Below are positions 30,916 to 40,914 of a stretch of 64,000 bases of DNA, piece by piece. The position numbers were made by a program, and so were the translations under genes. The notes beneath the pieces were generated by a model. It did not search any database. It saw nothing but the letters and a program-made list of their open reading frames with translations, and had not been told where the DNA came from. Position 1 is the stretch's first letter. Each line of letters opens with the position of its first letter. Origin of the DNA: Vandiemenella viatica. Lineage: Eukaryota > Arthropoda > Insecta > Orthoptera > Morabidae. The stretch covers positions 38,235 through 102,234 of the forward strand of contig JARYHS010006907.1 of assembly GCA_031002005.1 (NCBI GenBank), written 5' to 3'.

Positions 30916-32160
30916 GATTATTTGAATATAGCTCTTCATGCAAAGTAATTATTACCCTCCTTCTCATATCACTCAAATTTCTAGATGTGGCTGGTGTAGC
31001 GATTGACACTGAAGCATACTAATGTTTGAATATAACTCGCACATTCGATGAGGAAGTCTTCTGGCAGGAAACGATGCATATTTCCTTGTATTGTGACTTC
31101 GGAATCATCTGCCATCGAGATAAAACTACATTTTCCTTCATTAGAGCCTAGACAAAGCAGTATCAAAATAAAATTTTGTAATTGTAAAAGTTTGAGAAGA
31201 ATACTGCTGGATTAGATTCGTTTACAAAATGATAACTGCAAAGAATTATCTCGTTTCGATGTGTGAATAACTTTTAAATACTAGGTGCTGTGAGGCGCTG
31301 CAGAAAAATTAAACAAGAATCATTTACTTCCCCTAATCCCGCCTAAGAAAAGATAATAATTCTAAAAATATCCGAAATAAGTTTTCAGATATTGCTGTGA
31401 TAATATATGCGTCAAATACCTGTCAATACAGAAATATATATATATATAACTTGTGTATATTTGAAATTTCTATTTTACAGTATTTTGGAATTAAAATTTC
31501 ACGTCTGAAAACTGCACATCAGTTCTTATTTTATATACATTAAACATTTTTAATAATTAGCGCTAAACGCCTCCTTACTGTCGAGGTAAATAAATATAGG
31601 AGAGAACTGTGAACAAAGAACATGAAACAATTTGATCAATGCCTTCCAGAGGAATCATCCTGGCATTAATCTGCAAAGGTTTTGAGAAAACATGGAAACA
31701 ACGAAATTTGATAGCCGACAGGAATTTGAACCAGCGCAATAATACTTCTCACTTCTGGAGCCACCATGGCATTTTCTACAAGCAAGAATGGTCTTGGAAA
31801 AAGACTACTGTCAGTCTTACAGTTAATGACGTTGGCTAATTCCATATGCAGTGGAGCTTTTAAAATTCTTTTGCATGCATTCTGAAGGAAAAGGATGATT
31901 GCTTTTCAAACTGGAATACGCTGGATATGTAAAATGATGTTATCTTCGAAAAACTAATTGAAACGTTACATATGTGGTTATAAAAGGGTGTATTATGGTT
32001 GTTTCCGGGTTCTTGAGAAACGATGTGATTAAGATCTGGCGTCTTTAGTTGATCTAATATTTTTTCGTCTACTACTGGGCTGCAAAAATAAATATATTAA
32101 AATGATTCATGGCCGAGTCAGTCTATAATTATTGTTCCTATATATCTATATGTTACGGTC
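30916..32160. other. non-coding interior of hAT K
   Basis: AT-rich, with a short (TA)n near 31437. ORFs are at most 66 residues and none has a recognisable domain. Confidence 0.45.
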
Positions 32161-32164
32161 AGTT

Positions 32165-32350
32165 AAAAAATCTGAGCGTAGTGGACGAGCGATAATGTTC
32201 TGGCCTGGCATTCGAGAGGATGCGGGTTAAATTCCGCTTCTGGCCATCCAGATTTGGATTTTCTACAGTTTTTCCAAACCACTGTAAGCGAACGTCGGTA
32301 TAGTTCACCAAAAAGTCCATATTCCAGTCTCCCATGACCTCAAAGTCGAG
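32165..32350 (+). repeat. tRNA-derived SINE, head portion
   Basis: GTAGTGGACGAGCG (box A-like) and GCGGGTTAAATTCC (box B-like) are followed by CATCCAGATTTGGATTTTC, the tRNA-unrelated body shared by the SINEs at 36165, 49105, 61385 and 61850. Confidence 0.6.
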
Positions 32351-32639
32351 ATGTCAAGCTGGAAACAAATTTAAAAAAGTTCAGAAAGTTCCTCGAGGAT
32401 ATACGGTTCTAAACCTGTATAATTCTTTCGTCTGTTATCTGTGTGAGCCTCAGGTAGCAATATAAGCAAGTTAGTTGAACGAGGATGAGGAAAATCTCAT
32501 GCCTGAAATGTCTGATAATTTTCTTGTTCTGTGGGCCTACGGAATTGTCTTTCATGTTGGCAAACCACGACCGCAGACACATTCACAAATTCCTTCGCAA
32601 GAGTCCCGACCAAGATACTTAAGCAGGCGCTAGCAGTGT

Positions 32640-32785
32640 AGGGGCTAGAACACTGTCATCGCATTGTAAAGGCCTCCTGCCATATCCCGTATATCCCTTC
32701 CAAACCATTACCCTTTCGGATAGGAGCAATACACCCTCCACCACACACTTTTAGTGAATCGCGGAGTAATAATAATAATAAAGTA
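32640..32785 (+). repeat. SINE 3' end with (AAT)n tail
   Basis: CATATCCCGTATATCCCTTCC ... TTTCGGATAGGAGCAATACA ... GAATCGCGGAGTAATAATAA parallels 36272-36373. It may be the tail of the SINE head at 32165 with extra sequence between. Confidence 0.65.
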
Positions 32786-32810
32786 AGATCGTAATCTTTC
32801 ACGGCGTTGA

Positions 32811-32936
32811 TTATTAATAAATTTCTCTCGGGCTTCCAGCCGTGTTAAGATGTTACATTTTTGGGACGCCTTCTAAACGTCCCACAAATGTAACATCTTA
32901 ACACGGCTGGAAAGCCCGAGAGAAATTTATTAATAA
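32811..32936. repeat. fold-back hairpin, arms of about 58 bp
   Basis: 32811-32868 pairs with 32878-32936 almost perfectly (e.g. CTCGGGCTTCCAGCCGTGTT against AACACGGCTGGAAAGCCCGAG), with a 9-base loop. Both arms end in TTATTAATAA beside AAT repeats. Confidence 0.85.
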
Positions 32937-34250
32937 TAATAAAGGTCACTGACTCGAGTTCTTCTGCGCATATGGTTGCTTTTGAATGAGTGTAGTGTTC
33001 GTATTGTGTTGACTTCACAATAGAGTTCCACATTACCTCAACAAAGGCTGACACAATAGTCAGCAGGTTAAATGGTCAAAGGCACGGAAGGTCATAAAAT
33101 ATTTACATCAGCAGATGGAGGCATGTCAATTTTCAATAACGTGCACACGTGCACTTCCAGTTTTTTTTTTCTTCTTCTTTTAAATAGCTCCATTATCACG
33201 GAATATTGATTAATTAATTTTGTAATCAAATAGTGCAAGTAGAACATTACAAGACGCAATGAGGGTATGCTGAAGTTAAAATCCTCGAGAAGTAATTTTC
33301 AGAAATTTTTAATGACCTATACATATTAGTTCAATGTTATTTTTCAACATTTTCATCGGTCTTCTAATTATGATGAAGTAACTTTAATATGTTATATGAA
33401 GTTCTTTCTGTTACTTTCGGCAAATGACTGTCACTGTATTTGTAGGTGCTCGTAATTCGAAAATGGGCATATTTCGTGTACGGGTGGTCATATTCACAAA
33501 TTTTATTAGAGCTAATTCTACTGAACAAGTATTCTTCACTTCCTCAGAGCCACTGGTAAATAAACACTTCCTCGAAACGTTTGTCGGATGGTTACTTCCT
33601 CCTTGCGTCTGAACTGAGCCAGCAGGAAGATCTTCTTCTTACGAAATAACAACGCATAATGTTAAAGAGATTAAATCCTATACACTCAACTGAAATTAAA
33701 TACCCCTCCCGTGTGCACTAAACAGATTCACTATAGTACGCCTACTTTCCAAATTTTTTATCCTAATACGTGTTTAGAACTCAGCCATGTTACTAGTTGG
33801 CACCAAACAAGGAATATTTTTTGTGAGATGAGGTGGACCAGCGAGATATTTTTGAAGGATGTCAATTGCCTTTTGGTTCAATAAAAATGTCTTTAAATTT
33901 TTAATGGCATTCCTCCCGATAGCCATTCATCCAGCTAAACCGTTTTGTGTGTTTATCCTGTGTACTGATGTATTTCCAAATGCTTTTTGCTCATACAATT
34001 GAAAGACGATACAAGACATACCACAATACCGATTAATCGAAATCACTCCGTGAGTGCTGGGATGATTCTCTGGTATGGCCAAGGCTGAATTCCTTCCCGA
34101 AACATGCCCCAAGTCCTTTTCTCTCTATAATGATTTCCACGTCGACCAGCCCTAATACAACACCGAACTAGAGACTCTCCACATGTGGAAATAGCACTCT
34201 AGTCCCTTCGCTACCATGTTCGGCCGTCGAATAAGATAAATCCAACAAGG
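32937..34250. other. non-coding interior of hAT K
   Basis: AT-rich with short chance ORFs only. No repeat or gene was recognised. Confidence 0.4.
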
Positions 34251-34279
34251 AAAAGGTCTAAAACACACCACAGAGATGT

Positions 34280-34640
34280 AATTATTTTTATTTGAGCAAT
34301 TATGTTTTGCTTCTAGCTTTACATCTAATCGAGGTCATTAGAGACAGGAAAGGACTGGGGACAAGTAATGGGGAGGAATTCGTCCATGGCCTTTTGAAGG
34401 AACAATTCCGGCATTCGCCTGGAGTGATTTGGGGAAATCATCTAAAACGTTTACCTGGATGGCTAGATGGGTATTCGAACCCACCTTTTTGAAGGAACTT
34501 TTCGGGAGTTCAGCTGGAGAGATTTACGAAAATCATGGAATACTGAAACTGGATCCCCGACGGGGTTTGAATTCGCGGCATCCCGAATGCCAGGCAACAG
34601 TGTTGCCTATAACCCATCGGGCTTGGACGGCAGGAAATAA
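34280..34640 (-). repeat. tRNA-derived SINE, dimeric, minus strand
   Basis: Two head-to-tail partial units: CCATGGCCTTTTGAAGGAAC to GGTATTCGAACCC (34384-34484), then CTTTTTGAAGGAACTTTTCG to the box B-like end (34485-34590). The minus strand ends in the tRNA-like part near 34630. Confidence 0.55.
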
Positions 34641-34659
34641 AGCTTGACAGAAAATTTTA

Positions 34660-35020
34660 TAGAAGTATCAGTGTTAGTTAGAAACAAAGAGAGAGATGAT
34701 AGTTTTACTACTTCCATCTTTCAGATTTATAATGTGGAACCGCAAATTCACATTGCAGACGGATTTTTTTATTTATTTACTGTTCTTAATGATTATTATT
34801 ACTACTAAAACTGTTGCTACTGCGTTCAAGTTTAGCTTACCTTCTAAATATGGTATGATGAAAACAAAATTAAGGTGATAATATTCCGCACCATTTAATT
34901 TTCTGGGAATAGTTTATTTATATTTCGTGACTTAGTTTACCTTTAGAGTTCTTTCGTGAATGCTCTTTCTACTATACCCTTAACCTTTGTGTGTATTTGT
35001 CACACGCACAGTTCTATAAC
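34660..35020. other. AT-rich non-coding interior of hAT K
   Basis: No coding or repeat structure was recognised between the SINE and the right inverted-repeat arm. Confidence 0.4.
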
Positions 35021-35021
35021 G

Positions 35022-35500
35022 CTGCAGCGTTAGAAAGTGTAACTAAGTCCATTCAAACTCTCTTATTGGTTTTACGTGCGTAATTTAGCGATTCTTTTCT
35101 GTATTCGCCATATAATTGCGTTTGCTAGCGAATTGTTAACTGTTTATTCGAGGAAAAAAAAAATACGCAACGGTTATCAAAATTACGAAAAAAGTGTTAC
35201 CATCTCTCTATAATTAATCAATTTGGTTATTTAAATAATTATTATGACTAAAATGGTGATATTCGTGATTATTTTTACTGCAGAACTCCGAACTTTCCCT
35301 CTGAGCGTCTGCGAGTTTCTTGCTGCGTGGGCTCATTTTTTTAGTCTTGGGTAAAGTGCTGGGTATGAGAGGTCTATTTTATCATGAATTTAGTGTACCA
35401 CCTACCAGTTATGCTGTCCCATGCGGTATTCGTGTCTAGAACGAAGCATAATCGAAAGGCGAGGGGTCTCTCGAATTCTGTCCCCGACTGTACATCCATC
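35022..35500. repeat. hAT K internal inverted repeat, right arm
   Basis: Reverse complement of 30430-30915, ending CCCCGACTGTACATCC, 58 bases inside the right terminus. Confidence 0.8.
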
Positions 35501-35558
35501 CCTAGCGCAACTGATACGGGTCCGCGAAACTGCATCCATCCGGACCTATCCATCTCTA

Positions 35559-35566
35559 GCAGGAAG
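35559..35566. repeat. hAT target-site duplication, right copy (GCAGGAAG)
   Basis: Exact copy of 28791-28798. Confidence 0.85.
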
Positions 35567-36160
35567 GCTCGCTGGCCAGCGCAGTTTACACTGCTACCTG
35601 CGCGCTATTTGAGTCTAGTTTACACCTCGCCGACGTCTTCCATCTAACTTCCCGTCTGGTGCAAGGGCATCAGCTTTAGAAATATTTCGTGCTGATGCTG
35701 CACAAATTCTCGTGGATGAATGAGATTTCGTTTGGTATAGACCCGTAATTCGTCACGCAAACCAGGAACATTTACCGAGGGTTGGGCGACCCGGGTTAAG
35801 CCGGAGCTTATGAGTTATAACTTATGAGCCTCTACGAGCACTCGACTGTGCGTTTTAAAGTAAGTAACGCAGTCGAGTGTAGAGGACGGGTCAGTACGGA
35901 ATAGTATCCAGGCCAGGGAGTGACTTCGACTCGAATTGAGAAGTCAGCCGATTGAACGTTCGAGTCACATCTACCTCTATACTCCCCAAACAAATATTAC
36001 TACCAGCAACTTTCATATCTGGGAATGACCGCGAAAATAAGATAAGAGATATCAGGGTCAAACCCTATTCATTTCTATACTTATTTTTTTTTTCAAGGGA
36101 GATTAAGGAATAGAATATAATGAATTTACCGGGGGAGTGAACTTAAATTTCAAAAGGAGT
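35567..36160. other. non-coding, with an imperfect hairpin at 35829-35885
   Basis: CCTCTACGAGCACTCGACTG pairs with CAGTCGAGTGTAGAGG across AT-rich loop sequence. Nothing else was recognised. Confidence 0.45.
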
Positions 36161-36164
36161 AGCT

Positions 36165-36375
36165 CGCGATAAGTCACTCCGGCCATCCTGATCTGGGTTT
36201 TCCATGGTTTTCCCAGATCGCTCCATGCGAATGCCGCGATGGTTCCTCAAAATAGCCCATGGACGACTCCTACCATATCACGTATATCCCTTCCGAAGTT
36301 TTACACTTTCGGATAGGTGCAATACACCTTCCAACACACCCTTTTTGTGAATCGCGGAGTAATAATAATAATGAT
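36165..36375 (+). repeat. SINE body with (AAT)n tail
   Basis: GGCCATCCTGATCTGGGTTTT, CCATGGTTTTCCCAGATCGC, then CACGTATATCCCTTCCGAAG and TCGCGGAGTAATAATAATAA. Same family as the copies in and around hAT K. The tRNA head is degraded. Confidence 0.65.
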
Positions 36376-36488
36376 TCACAAATTAGTTGATGGAAGTGGG
36401 AAACACTCTTTATATTCCAATGGCGAATGGAAACAGGAAAGAAAGAATTGATATCCACTGATAAGGCAAAACATTATGACCATCCACT

Positions 36489-36618
36489 TACCAGCATATT
36501 GGTCCTCCTTTCGAACGCAATACAGCAGTGATTCGGCGTAGCATGGATTCTACAAGTCCTTGGTAGGCTTCCAGAGGTATCTGACACCAGATTTGTACAC
36601 ACAGGTCACGAACTTCCC
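36489..36618 (-). pseudogene. Tc1 transposase C-terminus (left arm)
   Basis: The minus strand reads REVRDLCVQIWCQIPLEAYQ and then GLVESMLRRITAVLRSKGG, the conserved end of Tc1-family transposases. The DDE catalytic part is missing. Confidence 0.75.
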
Positions 36619-36622
36619 TTAA
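36619..36622. repeat. piggyBac TTAA target, left copy
   Basis: TTAA directly outside CCCTTTCCAGCCC; the matching TTAA is at 38719-38722. The intact opposite Tc1 arm (39219-39229 region) shows the empty site. Confidence 0.8.
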
Positions 36623-36629
36623 CCCTTTC

Positions 36630-37230
36630 CAGCCCAAATTATTGGGGATATATATAAAAAAATTATGCTGTTTTATGGTTTCAAATGTTTCCAAAAACAC
36701 AAAAAAATGTTAGTTTGTGAAATTTTTTGAACAGGGCAATTTTTTTATTTTTTATCACATGGACCCAGTGGGAAAATGTGATGGATAAAATTTTTAATTG
36801 ATGAATAATCTTTCAGGAAAATGTAAAACAAAAAACATTTAAAATGTTGAAAACACCATAGAGGAAGTACACATGAGACAATTTGGTTTAGAAACAGTGG
36901 AATACGGCTTTTAGATTCTTGCTGCTTACTTTTTGTCAAGTGAATGTTGTGTCACATGGTACAAAATACATGTAGGTAAATTGAAGTTATTTATTCATTA
37001 CTGTTACATTAACAACAAAATGATAAACTAAGCATGATACAATCATTTGTTATCGTACAGTAAGAAACAATTCCCACTTATTATATGTATCCCAAAAATT
37101 GTTCCATTTTGAAAGAAATATTATTTACACTGTTTAGTGTTTTTTGAGTAGCATATAAATTTGTTTCTTTATCAATCTTTGGAAACATATCATCCGAAAA
37201 AAAAACAGTTTGAAGTACTGTATAGCTGCC
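36630..37230. other. AT-rich left interior of the piggyBac element
   Basis: Non-coding; a TGGACCC word near 36761 is shared with the right end (38695). No transposase similarity was recognised. Confidence 0.4.
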
Positions 37231-37339
37231 ATTTACTCAGAAGGCTCTGAAAAACTTGCATTGAATTGTGTGTCAAAGTCAGAGCAATCAAGGTCCCCAC
37301 TTTTTAACCTTACTGCAACTGCCACCTTTTTCTTCTGAA

Positions 37340-37400
37340 ACCTTTTGTCTAGTGGAACCATGGAGGAAGGAAATATATGGAGGAGAAGTGAGGTTAAATT
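37340..37400 (+). repeat. inverted duplicate of transposase N-terminus segment
   Basis: ATGGAGGAAGGAAATATATGG at about 37360 matches, in opposite orientation, the segment at 38010-38040 inside the transposase reading. The piggyBac interior therefore includes an inverted partial duplication. Confidence 0.5.
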
Positions 37401-37461
37401 GGTGAAGCATGCGCAGTGGCGGCAGCGGCGGTAATGCGCTCCCAAACAATTGCGATGTTCC

Positions 37462-37850
37462 CAGTATATCCCGAAAACTAAGCAAGATATCGAAAAATTT
37501 TATTCTTTATTTTCGATTTGTCTCGTCGTGTTACATAAGAATTGAATCATTAAATTAGACTTTTGCGAAATTTTTCTTCTCGATTTCAACTCAAGACACC
37601 TCACTTTTGATGCAGTATATCTCTAGAACTAGGTGAGATATCGAAAAAGTTTATTCTTTATTTCTCATTTGTCTCGTCTTTTTAAATAAGAATCCATCAT
37701 CAAATTTGACTTTGACCAATTTTTTCTTCTGAATTTCAACCAAAACCATTTCAAATATGGGACAGAATATCTCGAAAACTAAGCAGGATATCAAAAAAAT
37801 TTATTCTTCATTTTTTATTTGTCATATCGAGTTACATAATAATCCATCAC
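37462..37850. repeat. tandem repeat, about 150-bp unit, 2.6 copies
   Basis: CAGTATATCYCKARAACTA-type units start at 37462, 37613 and 37763 (spacings 151 and 150). Each is followed by AGATATCGAAAAA, TTATTCTTTATTT and a TTTTTCTTCT block. Confidence 0.8.
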
Positions 37851-38262
37851 CAGATTGCGGCGTCACCTCTATCCTAGAGTCCCCTTGAGGTTTTTGTACA
37901 TATTCCCCGTGTCTGTATGGAAGCGGCCATGCCCCCTCCACTCCGGCCATGCCCCCCACTCCTCCTCCGCCCTGCTTCACTTCAATGCGTGGTGAAGGTC
38001 TCTTGCGTCGTCTCCATATATTTCCTTCCTCCATGAGTGGAACATGATCTAAGTCAGCAGTGTCATTAGAAACATTTGGAGTAGACTCATTCTGCTGTTC
38101 AGTTGGTAAATCATTAGACAATACCTGAGCACAGCTCTCGTTTTCAATTATATTGTGTGTTGTTTCCAAGATTTATAAGTTTTCAAATTCCGAAAATATT
38201 TCATTAGACAGTTCCCCATTCAGAAGGTACTCCAGGATCTCCGCCTTCGATAATTTAGACAT
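37822..38262 (-). pseudogene. piggyBac transposase N-terminal region
   Basis: From an ATG at 38262 the minus strand reads MSKLSKAEILEYLLNGEL, a stop at about 38171, and then a long acidic stretch (PNVSNDTADLDHVPLMEEG) ending in a basic IWRRRKRPSPR. An acidic, unstructured N-terminus is usual before the catalytic domain in this superfamily. The DDD catalytic core and Cys-rich end are deleted. Assignment relies mainly on the flanking inverted repeats. Confidence 0.5.
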
Positions 38263-38718
38263 CTGAAAGTAAATATTTTTCACATAACCTCATTCACCAT
38301 GCAAGCGAACAGCTATCTCCTTCTCCCAGTGGGGCCATATGGACCTAACATTTTATAAACGTGTAGCAGAACAAATTAATTCAATATATTATTGTAATAG
38401 TGTGGTTTGATATTGCTGTTTCATACAATTCAATAATACATTTTTAAATTAAAAAACATCAATATTGGTAACTTCCATCAAAATTAAAGTAAATCTAACA
38501 CACCAAACAACTGCCGACCATTCATTACACTACCAATTGTAAAAAAAAAGCCAAACAAAGCTTTATACTTATTCTATATCTTTGGTGCTGCCATCTATTG
38601 CTGCAGAAAACACGTAAGAACGTAATGGTGTCATACGGAACCAGTAGGAATTCATGATCATATTCTAAATGTGAAATAAACTTAGTGGGTCCATTTGGAC
38701 CCGCTGGGCTGGAAAGGG
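38263..38718 (-). other. 5' region of the piggyBac element
   Basis: Non-coding AT-rich leader, including the palindrome GGGTCCATTTGGACCC near 38688-38703 next to the inverted repeat. Confidence 0.4.
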
Positions 38719-38744
38719 TTAAATTACGGACCAGCGGCACCTGG

Positions 38745-38918
38745 GAACGAGCATCTCGGAAACGGTGAGGCTGGTCGGCTGTTCGCGTGCTACTGTAGTG
38801 AACATCTACGGAAACCACGAGTAGGCGACAAGGTGGTGGACACCCACGCCACATCACAGAACGTGGAGGTTGGAGGCTTGCCCGCTCTGTAAAGCAGGAT
38901 AGGGGGTGATCTGTGGCA
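38745..38918 (+). pseudogene. Tc1 transposase N-terminal helix-turn-helix (left arm)
   Basis: The plus strand reads ISETVRLVGCSRATVVNIYG, the first DNA-binding helix-turn-helix of Tc1 transposases. Reading frame decays after that. Its orientation is opposite to the C-terminal piece of the same arm, so the arm was rearranged. Confidence 0.65.
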
Positions 38919-38983
38919 GAACTGACGGAAAGAGCACAATTCTGGTGCTTCCAGAAGTGTTTCAGAGCACAACAATCGCGATT

Positions 38984-39215
38984 GTGCCACAGATCACCCT
39001 CTATCCTGCTTTACAGAGCGTGCAAGCATCCGATCTCCACGTTCTGTGATGTGGCGTGGGTGTCCACCACATTGTCGCCTACTCGTGGTTTCACCATCCT
39101 TGAAACACTTTCCATAGATGCTCACTACAGTAACACGCGATCAGCCGACCAACCAGCCTCTCCGCTTCCGAGATGCCCGTTCCCAGGTGCCGCGCCCACA
39201 AATCGCTGGCCTGTA
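38984..39215 (-). pseudogene. Tc1 transposase N-terminal region (right arm)
   Basis: Inverted copy of 38723-38918; the minus strand carries the same helix-turn-helix with more substitutions. Confidence 0.6.
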
Positions 39216-39224
39216 ATTTAAGGG

Positions 39225-39360
39225 AATTTCGTGACATTTACGTTTAAATCTGGTGTCAGATACTTCTGGAAGCCTACCAAGGACTTATAGAATCCATGCT
39301 ACGTCGAATCACTGCTGTATTGTGTTCGAAAGGAGGACCAATATGCTAGTAAGTAGGAGG
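39225..39360 (+). pseudogene. Tc1 transposase C-terminus (right arm)
   Basis: The plus strand reads EAYQGLIESMLRRITAVLCS and KGG, the mirror of 36489-36618. Confidence 0.7.
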
Positions 39361-39384
39361 TCATAATGTTTTGCCTGATCAGTG

Positions 39385-40209
39385 TAATCATCAGCGCGGC
39401 ACCATATTTCTCTAATCTCATTTCTTCTGTCGTCGCTAAATAAGTTTGTGGATGAAGTATTTCATCGCATTCGTAATGAATCATTTTCCAGTGAGTGTAA
39501 TAAAAGTGTTGAGAAAGGATTCAGTTTCGAGCGGCAGGCGAACTGCAAACTTCGGCAGAAAACGAAATTATCACTACCAATGTAAATGAGGGCATTGAGA
39601 GATATATTACTAGTAAATCCGTAATGAGCATTAAGAAAACAAAAGAATATGGTGAGTAGAGTCGAACCGTTGGACGAGTGACCCTTAATGAGTGAAATAA
39701 ATTGAGATGTCGACAAGAGTTTTTCTTTTATTGGAGTGAGAAGTAATAAAGTAAATTATCTAAAGATTTGATACTAAATGAAAAATTAGAAAGTGATTCT
39801 GTGACCTTTTTCAAATGTTACGGTTTATTATAAATTATGTACCATCATCTGCTAAACCCAACTTATATGTAATTTAGTTTATTAGATATCAATTACATCT
39901 GCAAAATCATAAGTAACTTCTGCTATATAATATCATATATTCTAAATCATGTCATATATTATCTTTGTTTCCTCAATGTTAGATGTGCTGAATCATCTTA
40001 GCTTTGTTTAGATAACGTTAACTTTCAAACTGTGTACATAATCCTTGATTTAATGTAATAAGAATGTGTAAGTTTCTGTGATGGCATGTTTTAAGAAACC
40101 TTAAAAAATAAGTTTGACTAGATATAATTCCACATCTACTTAGTTGCAAATTCTTAATCTAGTACAACACTTCATATTCTTTTAACTAAGTAGACTTAGT
40201 TAAAAGCAG
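39385..40209. other. AT-rich non-coding stretch
   Basis: No coding, repeat or RNA feature was recognised. ORFs at 39299-39716 on the minus strand look like chance. Confidence 0.4.
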
Positions 40210-40449
40210 TTGTAAGAAATATGTCACAGAAATTTTTGTTGATCTTGAAGGTGGTTTTGATAATCTTTGGAAGCCGATATTGCTCCGGCGCCTAGAAGAA
40301 ATGAAGTGTCCAAGCAGTCTTTATAACACACTAACAGACTATTGTGAAAATCGTTATGCCACACCGAGATGCCCACGAGGAAGGTAGATAAACATTTGAC
40401 TATGGGATGCCCTCAGGGATCGATCAGTGGACCAGTTTTTTGGGACATA
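40210..40449 (+). pseudogene. R1-clade RT, domains A-B
   Basis: Reads KKYVTEIFVDLEGGFDNLWK (domain A, catalytic Asp), then LLRRLEEMKCPSSLYNTLTD. In a shifted frame, GCPQGSISGPVFWDIVF follows (domain B). The stop at about 40385 and the frame change show decay. Confidence 0.7.
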
Positions 40450-40465
40450 GTTTTCGAAGTGTGAA

Positions 40466-40914
40466 GAAGTAGAAAAGGAAATGATCATAGGTAAAGTAGA
40501 TGTTGCATATAGGTAGATCAAACAGAATTTTGGAGAAATGAAGAAAAGAGGTGTGAACATTAAAGCTGCCGATGGGAAACCTCTTTTAAGCTTAGACGAT
40601 AGAGCTAACCGATGGGAAGAATACATTGAGAAACTGTATGATGGGGACGAGTTGAACAATAGCGAAATGGAAAAGGAAGGCGATATCAACAATGATGACT
40701 TAGGAGATCCTGTTTTGAGGACAGAATTTAATAGAGCTCTGAATGATGTAAGAATACTTTATAAACTATATAAGAATCAAGTGGCTGTAATAAAAGTAAG
40801 AATCATGAGAGACAAGCATCAGTTAAAAAGGGCGTGAGACAAGGTTGTAGTCTATCCCCGTTAATATTCAACTTATATGTAGAGGAAGCAATAAAGAAAG
40901 TAAAAAAAAATATT
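40466..40914 (+). pseudogene. RTE-like LINE N, pre-RT and domain B
   Basis: ORF 40538-40837 reads AADGKPLLSLDDRANRWEEY and IEKLYDG, the linker before RT in this group. After a frame change the strand reads RQGCSLSPLIFNLYVEEAI (domain B). Domain A is missing, so there is an internal deletion near 40760-40800. It stops at AATATT where the CR1-like LINE starts. Confidence 0.7.
40911..40914. repeat. short target duplication TATT, left copy
   Basis: TATT here and at 44151-44154 flank the CR1-like LINE D. CR1 insertions often have very short or no duplications, so this is weak evidence by itself. Confidence 0.4.

Larger units (their letters stand above)
28799..35558. mobile_element. hAT-superfamily DNA transposon K, non-autonomous, 6.76 kb
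   Basis: The left end is TAGAGATGGGCAGGTCCG. The right end, reverse-complemented, is TAGAGATGGATAGGTCCG, so 16 of 18 bases agree. An exact 8-bp duplication GCAGGAAG flanks both ends, the hAT hallmark. TAGAGATGGGC resembles known hAT termini. Inside, a ~470-bp inverted repeat (30430-30915 against 35022-35500) brackets about 4.1 kb. No hAT transposase (RW or DDE/BED motifs) is found in any frame, so it must be mobilised in trans. Confidence 0.85.
36623..38718 (-). mobile_element. piggyBac-superfamily element, deletion derivative
   Basis: Inverted ends CCCTTTCCAGCCC at both termini, inserted at TTAA. The empty target is preserved in the other arm of the Tc1 fold-back, so insertion is directly shown. 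The 2.1-kb interior has a transposase N-terminus on the minus strand, a 150-bp tandem array and AT-rich sequence, but no catalytic domain. Confidence 0.85.
36456..39384. mobile_element. Tc1/mariner-derived fold-back element L
   Basis: Ends CACTGATAAGGCAAAACATT and (reverse complement) CACTGATCAGGCAAAACATT, flanked by TA-like dinucleotides. Each half carries the C-terminal end of a Tc1 transposase next to the terminus and the N-terminal helix-turn-helix region near the centre. The halves are inverted copies of each other: left arm 36456-36618 plus 38723-38918, right arm 38984-39384, loop 38919-38983. The middle of the transposase is absent from both. The left arm is interrupted by a piggyBac element. 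Confidence 0.75.

Noticed and set aside
28799..35558. a hidden hAT transposase in the interior
   Set aside because: I looked for BED-type Cys/His and the hAT dimerisation block in all listed frames and saw none; frames are short.
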